Shown piece by piece: positions 27,728-36,743 of a stretch of DNA of 64,000 nt; positions within the stretch are counted from its first letter, which is position 1; each line of letters begins with the position of its first letter. The stretch spans positions 372,001 to 436,000 of the forward strand of contig NZ_JAKJSC010000002.1 in assembly GCF_029029525.1 (NCBI RefSeq), read 5' to 3'. The translations under genes were made by a program, and so were the position numbers. Source of the stretch: Labilibaculum sp. DW002 (lineage in GTDB: Bacteria; Bacteroidota; Bacteroidia; Bacteroidales; Marinifilaceae). The notes beneath the pieces were generated by a model, which saw only the letters and a program-made list of their open reading frames with translations, was not told the origin of the DNA and searched no databases.

Positions 27728-27902
27728 AGTTTCACAGATTAGATAAGGGTTAGTTTATGCTTCTTTTTTTCTTTATTGTAATTGTGCTATTCTTGATCTA
27801 CTTTGCTTTTAATCTGGTGTTTCTGTTGTTGAAGTTAATTTACGTCTTTTTGAATTATTGAAAAAATAAAATTTCAATATCGATTAAATTCTTTATTGAA
27901 AC

Positions 27903-27932
27903 AAAAAAAGCTTCCCGAGGGAAGCTTTTTAA
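27903..27932 (-). terminator. Terminator of tryptophanase
   Basis: AAAAAGCTTCC-CGAG-GGAAGCTTTTT has a run of seven A on its left, which gives the U-tract on the minus strand. It lies about 25 bases after the tnaA stop. Confidence 0.87.
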
Positions 27933-27957
27933 ATTTATTATAAGTTGGTGGGATTGC

Positions 27958-29334
27958 TTATATTTTATCCAATTGAACAGTGAAATGACGCATGATTGGA
28001 GCTTCATCAACAATTCTTAAACCGTGCTTAATACTTTTTCTTCTGTCGAAAACATTTTTGAAGGCAGCTGCAATTACATCCATATGATTGTTCGTATAAG
28101 TTCTTCTTGGAATAGCTAAACGCAACAACTCCAGATCCGGGTAACGGTTTTCTCTTGTTTCAGGATCTCTATCCGCAAGGATAGCTCCAATCTCAACTCC
28201 ACGGATACCTGCTTCTAAATACAACTCACAACCTAATGTTTGAGCTTGAAACTCTTCTTTAGGGATATGACTTAAAATTTTCTTAGCATCAACAAAGATA
28301 GCGTGCCCTCCAATTGGCTTCTGGAACGGAATGCCGTACTCTTCAAGTTTAGAACCTAAGTACTCAACTTGTTTGATACGAGTCTCCAGATAATCAAATT
28401 CAGTCCCCTCATCAAGACCTTGTGCCAAAGCATTCATATCACGACCAGACATACCACCGTAAGTCACATATCCTTCGAACATGATATTGTAAGTAGATGC
28501 TTGTTTCCAAAGATCTTTGCTCTTCATTCCAATGAAACCTCCCATGTTTACAATAGCATCTTTCTTAGAACTCATTGTAGCCATATCAGCATACGAGTAC
28601 ATCTCTTTTACAATCTCTTTGATTGTTTTATCCTGATACCCTTCTTCACGAAGTTTAATGAAATATGCATTCTCAGCAAAACGAGCCGAATCGTAACATA
28701 CAGGAACACCATACTTATCGGCCAGAGCTCTAACACCTTTCATATTTTTCATTGAAACAGGCTGACCTCCTGAAGTATTACAAGTAACAGTAACAATAAT
28801 CATAGGAATCTGCTCCTTTGGATAAGAAGAAAGAACTGATTCTAATTTTACAAGGTCTAAGTTACCTTTAAATGGGTGATCGATTTGAGTATCGAAAGCC
28901 TCATCAATTGTTACATCAACAGCCTTAGCTTTTCTGAACTCGATATGACCTTTAGTTGTATCGAAGTGAGAATTACCTGGAACAACATCACCATCTTTTA
29001 CCAATACAGAGAATAATACGTTCTCAGCTGCACGCCCCTGATGAGTTGGTAAAAAATGATCGAACCCTAAGATATTCTTAAGCGCATCTTTCATTTTGTA
29101 GTACGAACGAGCACCTGCATAAGACTCATCACCTAACATCATCTCAGACCACTGCTTATCACTCATAGCACCAGTTCCTGAGTCTGTTAGTAAATCAATA
29201 AAAACCTGATCACTCTTAAGATTAAAAAGGTTGTAATTAGCAGTCTTAAGCCACTCTTCTCTTTCTTCACGAGTACTTCTTTTGATGGTTTCTACCATCT
29301 TAATTTTAAACGATTCTGCGAATGGAATTTCCAT
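27958..29334 (-). CDS. tnaA: Tryptophanase (tryptophan indole-lyase)
   Basis: This PLP enzyme cleaves L-tryptophan to indole, pyruvate and ammonia. The family motifs are LLTDSGTGAMSDKQW, PTHQGRAAENV, CYDSARFAENAYFIK and the PLP lysine motif MSSKKD. Tyrosine phenol-lyase is the close alternative. Here the specificity region reads VEIGAILADRDP like TnaA (Ile where the phenol-lyase has Arg381), and DSARFAENAYF also follows TnaA, so I favour tryptophanase. The length of 458 aa is normal. The gene is alone; a long upstream region with a 14-bp palindrome may hold its control. No tnaB permease is adjacent. Confidence 0.92.
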   Translation of the reverse strand: MEIPFAESFKIKMVETIKRSTREEREEWLKTANYNLFNLKSDQVFIDLLTDSGTGAMSDKQWSEMMLGDESYAGARSYYKMKDALKNILGFDHFLPTHQGRAAENVLFSVLVKDGDVVPGNSHFDTTKGHIEFRKAKAVDVTIDEAFDTQIDHPFKGNLDLVKLESVLSSYPKEQIPMIIVTVTCNTSGGQPVSMKNMKGVRALADKYGVPVCYDSARFAENAYFIKLREEGYQDKTIKEIVKEMYSYADMATMSSKKDAIVNMGGFIGMKSKDLWKQASTYNIMFEGYVTYGGMSGRDMNALAQGLDEGTEFDYLETRIKQVEYLGSKLEEYGIPFQKPIGGHAIFVDAKKILSHIPKEEFQAQTLGCELYLEAGIRGVEIGAILADRDPETRENRYPDLELLRLAIPRRTYTNNHMDVIAAAFKNVFDRRKSIKHGLRIVDEAPIMRHFTVQLDKI

Positions 29335-29918
29335 GATTATATTCTTATGTGTTGTTTATAGTTTGATACTAAAATATAGTGTAGCTTTTTGTGATCCTTA
29401 AATTAATAGGGTTCAATAATATCTCCAGTCTGTAATACTAGAATCTAAATTTGTGTGTTTTAGGTATACATGTATACGAATAATTTAACCAGATGGATTC
29501 CTCCCAGTTAATTATTTATTCAATAAGCATACGATAGGAAATAATAAGGTGTACAATACCTAAACGAGTCTAGAAGTGATACTCGTCTCTATTCTTAATG
29601 TTGAGGTAAACTTTATGTGTCAGTTTTGGAAGTTGATATTTTATTTCCATAGTTTCTGATTTTCAACATTGTAAAAATAGAATAAATATTTTTGATTCAA
29701 AAGCAGAATAAAGAATTTGTGCAAACGTTTGATATTTAAATTGGTAAATTTTTGTATTGTATTCTGTTGGAATTTATCGATTTGAAGGTGAATATACTTT
29801 TTATAAAGAAATAATTTCAACAAATTTGCATAAGCCATATTTGAGTGGTGAATTTTTAGATAATTAAGATACCCATTAGCCCATTTAACTTATTAAAAGA
29901 CGTTAAGATCATTGCCCT
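29335..29918. other. 584-bp intergenic region between tnaA and the DUF3078 gene
   Basis: The region separates two divergent genes. I found no convincing coding sequence and no TnaC-like tryptophan leader peptide. It contains a perfect palindrome GTATACATGTATAC (29464-29477) and a weak minus-strand -7-like box (TATTATTG read on minus, 29414-29421). A short hairpin CGAGT/ACTCG lies near 29563-29585. Confidence 0.45.
29464..29477. promoter_or_regulatory. 14-bp perfect palindrome upstream of tnaA
   Basis: GTATACATGTATAC is identical on both strands and lies 130 bp before the tnaA start. It could be an operator for a dimeric regulator; no regulator gene is adjacent. Confidence 0.35.
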
Positions 29919-31550
29919 ATGATTCGATTTTTGTGCGTGTTATTGCTACTTACTCAGTCCATTTTATCATTTTCTCAGGAAAAGATAAAAAAGGATTCTT
30001 TAATTCTTGGTTCTGTTCGACTAAAGGATTCAAATTATCGTATAAAACAGAATAAAGCAGATTCAGTAAAATATTTTACAACCGATACGGTTTTGAATAA
30101 TGTTCCTGATCCATTACAGCATTTAGATAATGTTGGTTTTCGTTTTATTGTTAGGGAATTAGGAATGAATTATTCGCAAAAGAAACACCAAACTGATTCT
30201 GTTCAGGATGCTGTGAACTCACTCTTACATTACGTCAAGAATGATAGTATTCGGAATATGGTATATTATCTTAAAGAGTATATCGAAACCAGAAAAACAG
30301 AAGAAGCATTACGAAAGCTTAAGAAGCAGATTGAGTTAGAGAAAATTTTAAGTTATCAACCTGACTTGCCTAAAATTGAAGAGTTGGAGAATGATAATGC
30401 TTGGAAATATCACGCATTAGAAGAATTGTACACCTATGTAGAGAAAGATCCTGTTCATCAGTGGATAAGAGAGATTAGTAGAGATTCAGTTTTATTAGGA
30501 GTAAAGAATTACTTAAATGATTCTATGCAATTCTGGATAAATAATGGCAAACAGGATTTTAAACGCTTTTGGCTGAAGAAGAATAGGAGAGACTCAATTG
30601 GTATATGGGTTCAAAATACAAAAGATAGGTCCGTTCGAATTTTAGTAGATGATGATGTGTATCAGGAATCTGTTCAGAAATCAAAAGTGCGAGGATCAAG
30701 TGGGAAGATTAAAAGAGAACTACCTTCCGATCAATATAAGCTAGCGACCTTAGGAAAGTATAAAAGATATTCACAGAAATGGAAATTAGGAGCAACGATT
30801 GGCATTTCTTTTAATCAGGGGCATGTGAGTGATAGTTGGTCTGGAGGTGGAGAGAGTTCGATTGCGGCAATATCGACTATTAATGCCTTTGCAAATTACA
30901 AGAAAGGAAATCATACTTGGGATAATAGCTTAAAAATTAAGTATGGTCTTTTGAAATCAGGAGATAATGGGTTTCGGAAAAATGATGACCGTGTAGAGTT
31001 AAATACGAAGTATGGGCAAAAAGCGGTCAAGAAATGGTATTATTCGGCACAATTTAATTTGAAAACTCAAATGTTGCAAGGATATACCTACCCTAAAACT
31101 GGTTCTCGAATATTGAAGTCAAACTTTTTTGCTCCAGCCTATATTATTGCTTCGATTGGTATGGATTACAAACCAAATAAAAATTTCTCCTTATTGTTAT
31201 CTCCTCTATCCGCGAAGTACACGATTGTGCGTGATACTGCAAAAATTGATCAAACAGCTTTTGGTGTTGATAAGGATAAGAAAGTGAAGAAAGAGGTTGG
31301 TTCTTATGTCAATTTATCTCACAAAATGAAGTTTTGGGATGGCATGGAATTGCTAAATAAGGTAACCCTGTATTCCAATTATACCGAAGAACCTAAAAAT
31401 GTAGATATCGATTGGGAACTTATACTCACAATGCCCATAAATCAATATTTATCTACAAAGTTTTCAACTCACTTAATATCAGATGATGATACTGGGTCGA
31501 AGCTTCAGTTTAAGGAGAATTTATCGGTAGGGGTTAGCTATCGTTTTTAG
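29919..31550 (+). CDS. DUF3078 outer-membrane protein
   Basis: The protein has a signal peptide (MIRFLCVLLLLTQSILSFSQ) and a long charged N-terminal half, about residues 30-280, rich in helices and repeated short NDS(I/V) and RDS segments. The C-terminal half is a DUF3078 beta-barrel from about residue 285. That half begins KWKLGATIGISFNQGHVSDSWSGGGESS, has the expected alternating strands, and ends in the YRF that closes many outer-membrane barrels. The family is specific to Bacteroidota and has no known function. The N-terminal extension (543 aa in total) is long compared with the barrel-only members I know. Confidence 0.85.
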   Translation: MIRFLCVLLLLTQSILSFSQEKIKKDSLILGSVRLKDSNYRIKQNKADSVKYFTTDTVLNNVPDPLQHLDNVGFRFIVRELGMNYSQKKHQTDSVQDAVNSLLHYVKNDSIRNMVYYLKEYIETRKTEEALRKLKKQIELEKILSYQPDLPKIEELENDNAWKYHALEELYTYVEKDPVHQWIREISRDSVLLGVKNYLNDSMQFWINNGKQDFKRFWLKKNRRDSIGIWVQNTKDRSVRILVDDDVYQESVQKSKVRGSSGKIKRELPSDQYKLATLGKYKRYSQKWKLGATIGISFNQGHVSDSWSGGGESSIAAISTINAFANYKKGNHTWDNSLKIKYGLLKSGDNGFRKNDDRVELNTKYGQKAVKKWYYSAQFNLKTQMLQGYTYPKTGSRILKSNFFAPAYIIASIGMDYKPNKNFSLLLSPLSAKYTIVRDTAKIDQTAFGVDKDKKVKKEVGSYVNLSHKMKFWDGMELLNKVTLYSNYTEEPKNVDIDWELILTMPINQYLSTKFSTHLISDDDTGSKLQFKENLSVGVSYRF

Positions 31551-31649
31551 AACAAGCAAGATTAAAGATATTGCCGAAAAGATGTTTTTAAACCTTTTGG
31601 CTTTGTCTAAAAAATGCTATTTTGTTAGACTAAATTTAAAGCATAATCT

Positions 31650-32117
31650 ATGAGTCTAATTTACAAAGTATCGGGTGTGGGAACCATTGAAATTGACACC
31701 TTAGTTGTTGATTCTAACGGAACATTAACTGTAAAAGGGGAGATTGTTCCAGGTGTAATGGAAAGAATTCATCAATTGCAATCATTGGGAGTGAATGTGG
31801 TCATGATTTCTTCAGATCAGAGAGGGAATGCTCGTGAATTAGCAGATTCAACAGGTATTACCTATTATGAAGCTCGTAATTCGAGAGAAAAAGAAGATAT
31901 CTTACTTTCCTTAGGAAGCAGAAATGTTGCTGCCATTGGAAATGCACGTATTGATATAGGCTTGTTTGTACAAGCGGTTGTTTCTGTTGCTACCTTGCAA
32001 GCAGAAGGTATTCATAAAGATATTGTTGATCACGTAGATGTGATTGTTCCTTCAATTAATAATGCATTGGACTTCTTCCTTGATGAAGACACTTTCATTG
32101 CAACCATGAAACGTTAA
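31650..32117 (+). CDS. HAD-superfamily protein of the soluble P-type-ATPase-like group (COG4087)
   Basis: This 155-aa protein has the four HAD motifs: nucleophile Asp21 in VVDSNGTLT, Ser in MISSDQRGN, Lys in SREKEDIL and the acidic motif GNARIDIG. The second Asp of DxDxT is Asn23, as in COG4087 proteins, which look like isolated P-domains of P-type ATPases. They are thought to be small phosphatases; the substrate is unknown. It is followed by a strong terminator and has a possible promoter (TTTG then TATTTTG with an 18-nt gap, 31596-31624). Confidence 0.82.
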   Translation: MSLIYKVSGVGTIEIDTLVVDSNGTLTVKGEIVPGVMERIHQLQSLGVNVVMISSDQRGNARELADSTGITYYEARNSREKEDILLSLGSRNVAAIGNARIDIGLFVQAVVSVATLQAEGIHKDIVDHVDVIVPSINNALDFFLDEDTFIATMKR

Positions 32118-32137
32118 TTGATTCAAATATGATATTT

Positions 32138-32167
32138 AAAATCTCCTTTATTGGAGATTTTTTTTTG
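32138..32167 (+). terminator. Terminator of the COG4087 gene
   Basis: AAAATCTCC-TTTATT-GGAGATTTT is followed by a T-run. Confidence 0.88.
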
Positions 32168-32215
32168 TATTCTTGTGAAGTGAAAAATCTTTATTAGCTT
32201 CATTAAAAATATTCC

Positions 32216-32650
32216 ATGAATATATTATTGATTATATTTTCCGCGCTTTCACTGATCTTTGGTGTGTATTGGTATTTTATACATGTCCCAAATTATCATG
32301 GATATATATCTAGTGAGGGAGAGAAATTAAAAATATACTTAGATGCGGAAAAACTTTTAACCTTAGCTCGCAAGAATTCGGAAGAAATTTGGATCTTAGA
32401 TGTAAGAGAAGAAGAATATTATTTAATGGGACATATTCCTGGAGCAAGGAATTTTCCTCATGATAAAGTAGATCAATGGTATTCTAAAATCCCCAAGGAT
32501 AAAGCTCTTATTTTATATTGTGATTTAAGCTTAAAGACTCAGAATGTGATTGTTTTCCTTGAAGAAAAAGGCTATAATTGCATGCTTAACTGGGGTAAAT
32601 ACAAGCGTTGGAATTTAGATGAGGTTGTTGAAGAGACAATTTCTATTTAG
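32216..32650 (+). CDS. Membrane-anchored rhodanese-domain protein
   Basis: An N-terminal transmembrane segment (residues 1-23) is followed by a single rhodanese domain. Its motifs are [23 protein letters not shown] and the active-site loop [12 protein letters not shown] with Cys102, which would carry a persulfide. The last strand has the conserved G-tract replaced by LNWGKYKRW. It probably acts in sulfur transfer or redox at the membrane; no partner gene is adjacent. Its last 8 bp overlap the convergent macro-domain gene. Confidence 0.87.
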   Translation: MNILLIIFSALSLIFGVYWYFIHVPNYHGYISSEGEKLKIYLDAEKLLTLARKNSEEIWILDVREEEYYLMGHIPGARNFPHDKVDQWYSKIPKDKALILYCDLSLKTQNVIVFLEEKGYNCMLNWGKYKRWNLDEVVEETISI

Positions 32651-33137
32651 CTAATTCATGATAAATGTTTAAGTTCTCATCATCGAAAATGCAAAAGGTA
32701 ATTTCCTTTAGGTGCTGATACTTTTCTTTTTGTACAACTTTAATTGCTATTTGAGCAGCTTGCCTTTTGGGGTAGCCATAAACGCCTGTGCTGATATTAG
32801 GAAAAGCTATACTTTCCAATTTTAATGACTCGGCTATTCGAATACTGTTTTTATAACAGTTTTCTAATAAGATTGCTTCATTTTGATTGCCCCCATTCCA
32901 AATTGGCCCAACGGTATGAATTATATATTTAGCCGATAGTTGATATGCCTTGGTGTATTTTGCTTCACCTGTAGAGCAGCCATTTAATTTTTCGCACTCC
33001 CTTAAAAGTTCGGGGCCCGCAGCTCTGTGAATAGCACCATCGACTCCGCCACCACCTAGTAAGCTTGAATTGGCAGCATTTACAATGGCATCAACTTTTA
33101 ATTGTGTGATATCAGATTGTAAAATAATTATTTTCAT
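32643..33137 (-). CDS. Macro-domain protein (O-acetyl-ADP-ribose deacetylase, YmdB-like)
   Basis: This is a 164-aa stand-alone macro domain that binds ADP-ribose and hydrolyses O-acetyl-ADP-ribose. The signature [27 protein letters not shown] is near the start, and the second ligand loop [12 protein letters not shown] is near residue 120. The frame stays open to a TTG-type start at 33191, but the ATG at 33137 ([11 protein letters not shown]) matches the family start, so I use that. It is a single gene with no toxin-antitoxin partner visible. Confidence 0.92.
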   Translation of the reverse strand: MKIIILQSDITQLKVDAIVNAANSSLLGGGGVDGAIHRAAGPELLRECEKLNGCSTGEAKYTKAYQLSAKYIIHTVGPIWNGGNQNEAILLENCYKNSIRIAESLKLESIAFPNISTGVYGYPKRQAAQIAIKVVQKEKYQHLKEITFCIFDDENLNIYHELAK

Positions 33138-33382
33138 AGCTTTAATTTTTATAAATTGGGTGAATGTGCTGTATTTTAAAAGGATAAGCATGATAATTCA
33201 GCTTAATCATGTTCGAGTTTATTGCTGTTATAAAATTAACAATTCAAATTCATTATAAAAAAAGACACCGAAATCGATTGCAATTCATTGATTGTGAAAT
33301 TGTTTGTTCGACTTTGGAAAAATATTTTTACTTTAGCCGAGCTAGCCAAGCAAATTGATTGAAATATATTAAATTGACGATT

Positions 33383-34477
33383 ATGAAAAGAGTATTAGTT
33401 GCAACAGGGGGTGGCGATTGCCCGGGATTAAATGCGGTAATTCGTGCAGTAGTAAAACGTGCAGCACAAGAAAAAGATTGGGAAGTAATAGGTAGTATTC
33501 AGTCTTTCGATGGAATATTAAAAGAGCCTACTGAAATAAAAATATTAGATGATGCTGCCGTAAAAGGCATCCATTATCAGGGAGGAACTATAATTGGAAC
33601 AACAACTAAAGGTGGTCCTTTTGCTTGGCCAGTTAAAAATTCTGATGGAACATGGGGATCAGCTGATCGTTCCGATGAGATGATTCGCAAACTGCAATAT
33701 TTAGGCGTTGATGCTGTAATTAGTATTGGTGGTGACGGTTCACAGAAAATTTCACAAGCTTTATATGAGAAAGGTTTAAATATTATTGGTGTTCCTAAGA
33801 CTATTGATAACGACTTGATGGCGACTGATTTTACTTTCGGTTACCAGACTGCAGTTCAGGTTTGTACAGAAGCTGTTGATAAGCTGAAAACAACGGCTGC
33901 ATCTCACAACCGTATTTTCATTCTGGAAGCAATGGGACGTGATGCAGGATGGATTGCTTTATCGGCAGCTATTGCTGGTGGTGCAGAAGCATGTTTGATA
34001 CCTGAAATTCCTTACGATATCACGAAAGTGAAAGAGAAGTTAGATACGCGTTTTCTCAAAGGCAAAGGTTTTGGAATTATTGTAATTGCTGAAGGTGCAA
34101 TGCCGGAAGGAGGAGAGGCCCTTGCTGAAGAGAGTATTGAAGTTGGTAATCCAAACTTGAAATTAAGTGGTGCTGCAGATCGTTTGGCATACGAGCTAAA
34201 GGAAGCTGGTATTGAAGCTGATATTAGAACAACAGTGCTAGGTCACTTACAACGTGGCGGTATTCCTATGGCCTATGACCGGGTGCTGGCAACTCAGTTT
34301 GGAGTGAAAGCTTTCGAAATGGTTTTGGAAAAGAAATTTGGACATATGGTAGCTTACCATCACCCGGAAGTTGTAGCTGTACCACTTCCTGAAGCAATTG
34401 GAAAACAAAACCTTGTTGATCCGGATTCAAACTTGGTTAAAACAGCTAAAGGTGTTGGAATCTGCTTCGGAGACTAA
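33383..34477 (+). CDS. pfkA: 6-phosphofructokinase, group with Gly/Lys phosphate-donor signature
   Basis: This is the committed step of glycolysis, phosphorylating fructose 6-phosphate. The ATG at 33383 (MKRVLVATGGGDCPGLN) fits the family; a TTG 24 bases upstream is in frame. The donor-site motifs read GGDGSQ (near residue 116) and PKTIDND (near 138). Gly in the first motif favours ATP over pyrophosphate, while Lys in the second is shared with pyrophosphate enzymes; this mix marks the group III phosphofructokinases. Catalytic and F6P residues are in MGRDAGW and the HLQRGG segment. A promoter with TTTG (33303-33306) and TACTTTAG (33329-33336) is plausible. Confidence 0.92.
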   Translation: MKRVLVATGGGDCPGLNAVIRAVVKRAAQEKDWEVIGSIQSFDGILKEPTEIKILDDAAVKGIHYQGGTIIGTTTKGGPFAWPVKNSDGTWGSADRSDEMIRKLQYLGVDAVISIGGDGSQKISQALYEKGLNIIGVPKTIDNDLMATDFTFGYQTAVQVCTEAVDKLKTTAASHNRIFILEAMGRDAGWIALSAAIAGGAEACLIPEIPYDITKVKEKLDTRFLKGKGFGIIVIAEGAMPEGGEALAEESIEVGNPNLKLSGAADRLAYELKEAGIEADIRTTVLGHLQRGGIPMAYDRVLATQFGVKAFEMVLEKKFGHMVAYHHPEVVAVPLPEAIGKQNLVDPDSNLVKTAKGVGICFGD

Positions 34478-34498
34478 TTTACACTTCAAGATATACAG

Positions 34499-34531
34499 AA
34501 CCGGAATCCGAAAGGCTTCCGGTTTTTTTAT
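34499..34531 (+). terminator. Terminator of pfkA
   Basis: The stem AACCGGAA / TTCCGGTT encloses an inner CC-GAAA-GG and is followed by seven T. It lies just before the 3' end of the convergent DCC gene. Confidence 0.88.
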
Positions 34532-34533
34532 GC

Positions 34534-34962
34534 TTATCCGTGAAAACGATGTTTCCATTCGGCTTTTGGAATCATGCATTCTTTTTTATGACCAAACCAG
34601 CTATAACGATACTTTGCAACTAATTTATAAAACCAGTCGGTAATCGATTTTGGGAGGTATTTAAAATTTTCGATTGCTCGCCAAGGGTAAATCAAATGTT
34701 TGGATATTTCGAAAATAGCTGTGCTTTGCGTACTGATTTTTTCATTTTCAATAAACACCACAGTAGCGAGGTCTGTTTGGGATAAATTATATTTTGCCAG
34801 TAGATTTTTAGCATACTTCGATTGTAGAGAAGCGAAATGCAGGTTTTCTTTTCGATTGTAGGCCATAAGAAATCGAACAGAAGTATTGCACAAATTACAA
34901 ACCCCATCGAAAAGTACGATAGGGTTTGAAGTATCTTGATATGATTTGTTTTCTGTCATCAA
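34534..34962 (-). CDS. DCC-family thiol-disulfide oxidoreductase-like protein (DUF393)
   Basis: This 142-aa protein has the DCC signature at its N-terminus, IVLFDGVCNLCNTSVRFL, with a CxxC pair at Cys20 and Cys23, followed by the FASLQSKYAKNLL segment typical of the family. DUF393 proteins are predicted thioredoxin-like oxidoreductases. It is 23 bp downstream of the ars-type permease on the same strand and may be the last gene of that cluster, which would add another thiol protein; co-transcription is an inference. Confidence 0.85.
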   Translation of the reverse strand: MMTENKSYQDTSNPIVLFDGVCNLCNTSVRFLMAYNRKENLHFASLQSKYAKNLLAKYNLSQTDLATVVFIENEKISTQSTAIFEISKHLIYPWRAIENFKYLPKSITDWFYKLVAKYRYSWFGHKKECMIPKAEWKHRFHG

Positions 34963-34985
34963 TCGAAAGATTAATTTTTCATCCC

Positions 34986-36020
34986 TTAATAGATAAAATT
35001 AAAAATAAAGCCTACAGCTAGAATTCCAGCAGCAACAACTCCAATAAAGATAAGAATCAAAGGCATTTTTAATACCTTTTTCAGGATAATAATCTCAGGC
35101 AGAGATAAGCCAATTACCGACATCATAAAGGCTAAGGCTGTTCCAAGTGATGCCCCTTTTTCAATAAGTACACTTACAATCGGAATGATACCAGCCGCAT
35201 TCGAATACATTGGAATACCAATTAAAATTGAAAGAGGTACCGAATACCAAACTGATTTACCCATCAAGTTAGCCATGAAATCTTCGGGAACATAGCCATG
35301 AGCAGCGGCACCAATGGCAACACCAATCACAATATAAAGCCAGATTTTACCAACAATTTCCTTAACCGTTTCAAAACCAAGTTTAATCCTTTCTGAGAAA
35401 GTGATTTTTGTTTCATCAACACCAGTTTGTCCTGTTTTAACTTCGAATACCCATTCCTGAATATATTTTTCAAGCTTAAGAACACCAATAAGCCAACCTG
35501 CAACAATTGCAATTAATAAGCCTGTAAGGGTGTAGATTATTGCTGTTTTCCATCCGAAAAGGCCCACTAACATGATAAGGGCAATTTCGTTGACCATAGG
35601 CGCAGCAATAAGAAAGCTGAAAGTAACTCCTAGTGGCACACCAGCCTCAACAAACCCTAAAAACAATGGAATGGCTGAGCAAGAACAAAAAGGCGTTAAA
35701 ACACCTAAAAGAGCAGCCATAATATTCCCCATGAAGGTGGATTTACCCGCTAAAGCTTTTTTCGTTTTTTCAGGAGAAAAATAACTTCGAATAATACCAA
35801 CGCCGAAAATAACCAGAACCAGAAGTAAAAGAACTTTAGGTACTTCAAAAATGAAGAAACGTAGCGTTTCACTCAAATGACTTTCGGGCATTCCCAATAA
35901 GCCATCGATAATAAAATCAGAGATATTCTGAAGATTAACGTATAAAAGATACCAAACTGGTAAAAGAAGTAAAACTGAGAGCAGTTGCTTTCTATTGGTG
36001 ATTTGAATTGATTTAATCAT
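34986..36020 (-). CDS. COG0701 permease (ArsP / DUF318-like metal or organoarsenical efflux)
   Basis: This integral membrane protein with about 8-10 helices belongs to the COG0701 permease family, which includes the organoarsenical exporter ArsP. The hallmark TPFCSCSAIPLFLGFVEAG places Cys112 and Cys114 inside the membrane, and the second half repeats the helix pattern (IPMYSNAAGIIPIVSVLIEKG, GTALAFMMSVIGLSLPEII). It lies 11 bp downstream of arsG in the arsR-led cluster, so it probably exports the compound sensed by ArsR. The real substrate (arsenic, antimony, copper or zinc) is not known from sequence. Confidence 0.85.
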   Translation of the reverse strand: MIKSIQITNRKQLLSVLLLLPVWYLLYVNLQNISDFIIDGLLGMPESHLSETLRFFIFEVPKVLLLLVLVIFGVGIIRSYFSPEKTKKALAGKSTFMGNIMAALLGVLTPFCSCSAIPLFLGFVEAGVPLGVTFSFLIAAPMVNEIALIMLVGLFGWKTAIIYTLTGLLIAIVAGWLIGVLKLEKYIQEWVFEVKTGQTGVDETKITFSERIKLGFETVKEIVGKIWLYIVIGVAIGAAAHGYVPEDFMANLMGKSVWYSVPLSILIGIPMYSNAAGIIPIVSVLIEKGASLGTALAFMMSVIGLSLPEIIILKKVLKMPLILIFIGVVAAGILAVGFIFNFIY

Positions 36021-36031
36021 GACTTAATAAC

Positions 36032-36736
36032 TTAAGCAATAAAGAATATATATGTGAAATAAAGTCCGGCAATAATGAAAATGACTGCTGCCACTTTTCT
36101 AAACCAGAACTCGAAGCTTTTTACCTTATTGTAGAAATTTCCAACGCCTGAAAGTGTGAAGGCAAGTAGATAGGCAATAATAATTACAGGAAGGCCAGTA
36201 GCAATTGCAAACACTACAGGAAGAATTAATCCGTCGGCCTGTGAAATGGTTAAAGGAATTAACATTCCAAAATAGAGCACACCGCTATATGGGCAGAAAG
36301 CCAATGCGAATATCATTCCCATTAAAAAGGCGCCCCAATATTTGCCGCGTATTTTTTCACTGTTTAATTTATCGGTTAGAAAGCTAACTCCAGGGAAATT
36401 GAAGGAAATTAGATCTAACATGAAGATTCCAATAATCAGTAACAATGGTCCAAGTAACCTTTCGCCATAGGTGTTGAAGAAACTTGAAACATCAAACTTA
36501 CTTGCTCCAAAATAGAGAATAACACCAAGAACTGTATAGCTAATTGCACGTCCTAAGGTATAAACCAAACCACTTATAAATATCTTCTTTTTATCGCCTA
36601 AACTTTTACTAATATAAGCTGTAGCTGTAATATTTGTTGCCAGTGGACATGGGCTAATAGCCGTCATAATTCCAAGCAGAAAAGCTGAAAATATGGGTAG
36701 ATTACTTTGTGCTAACAGTTGATCCAGATATTCCAT
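36032..36736 (-). CDS. arsG: ArsG-family membrane protein, CcdA/DsbD-beta-like
   Basis: This protein of 234 aa with about six helices is of the kind annotated as the ArsG aromatic-arsenical efflux permease. It also matches the CcdA/DsbD transmembrane fold: two intramembrane cysteines, Cys30 in AISPCPLATN and Cys148 in LAFCPYSGVLYFG, sit like the DsbD pair that passes reducing power across the inner membrane. It lies between ArsF, a lipoprotein with a CxxC, and the permease. I read it as the electron-carrying membrane part of the cluster; efflux is the published-style annotation and the two roles are not mutually exclusive. Confidence 0.82.
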   Translation of the reverse strand: MEYLDQLLAQSNLPIFSAFLLGIMTAISPCPLATNITATAYISKSLGDKKKIFISGLVYTLGRAISYTVLGVILYFGASKFDVSSFFNTYGERLLGPLLLIIGIFMLDLISFNFPGVSFLTDKLNSEKIRGKYWGAFLMGMIFALAFCPYSGVLYFGMLIPLTISQADGLILPVVFAIATGLPVIIIAYLLAFTLSGVGNFYNKVKSFEFWFRKVAAVIFIIAGLYFTYIFFIA

Positions 36737-36743
36737 TGTTCGT

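Noticed and set aside
27958-29334. Tyrosine phenol-lyase instead of tryptophanase
   Set aside because: The specificity region has Ile (VEIGAIL) where the phenol-lyase has Arg, and the PLP region follows TnaA.
29335-29500. TnaC-like tryptophan leader peptide upstream of tnaA
   Set aside because: No short ORF with a tryptophan codon in suitable position was found on the minus strand.
29641-29838. 65-residue minus-strand frame between tnaA and the DUF3078 gene
   Set aside because: It is a low-complexity AT-rich open frame with Phe/Lys/Leu bias from base composition and no promoter.
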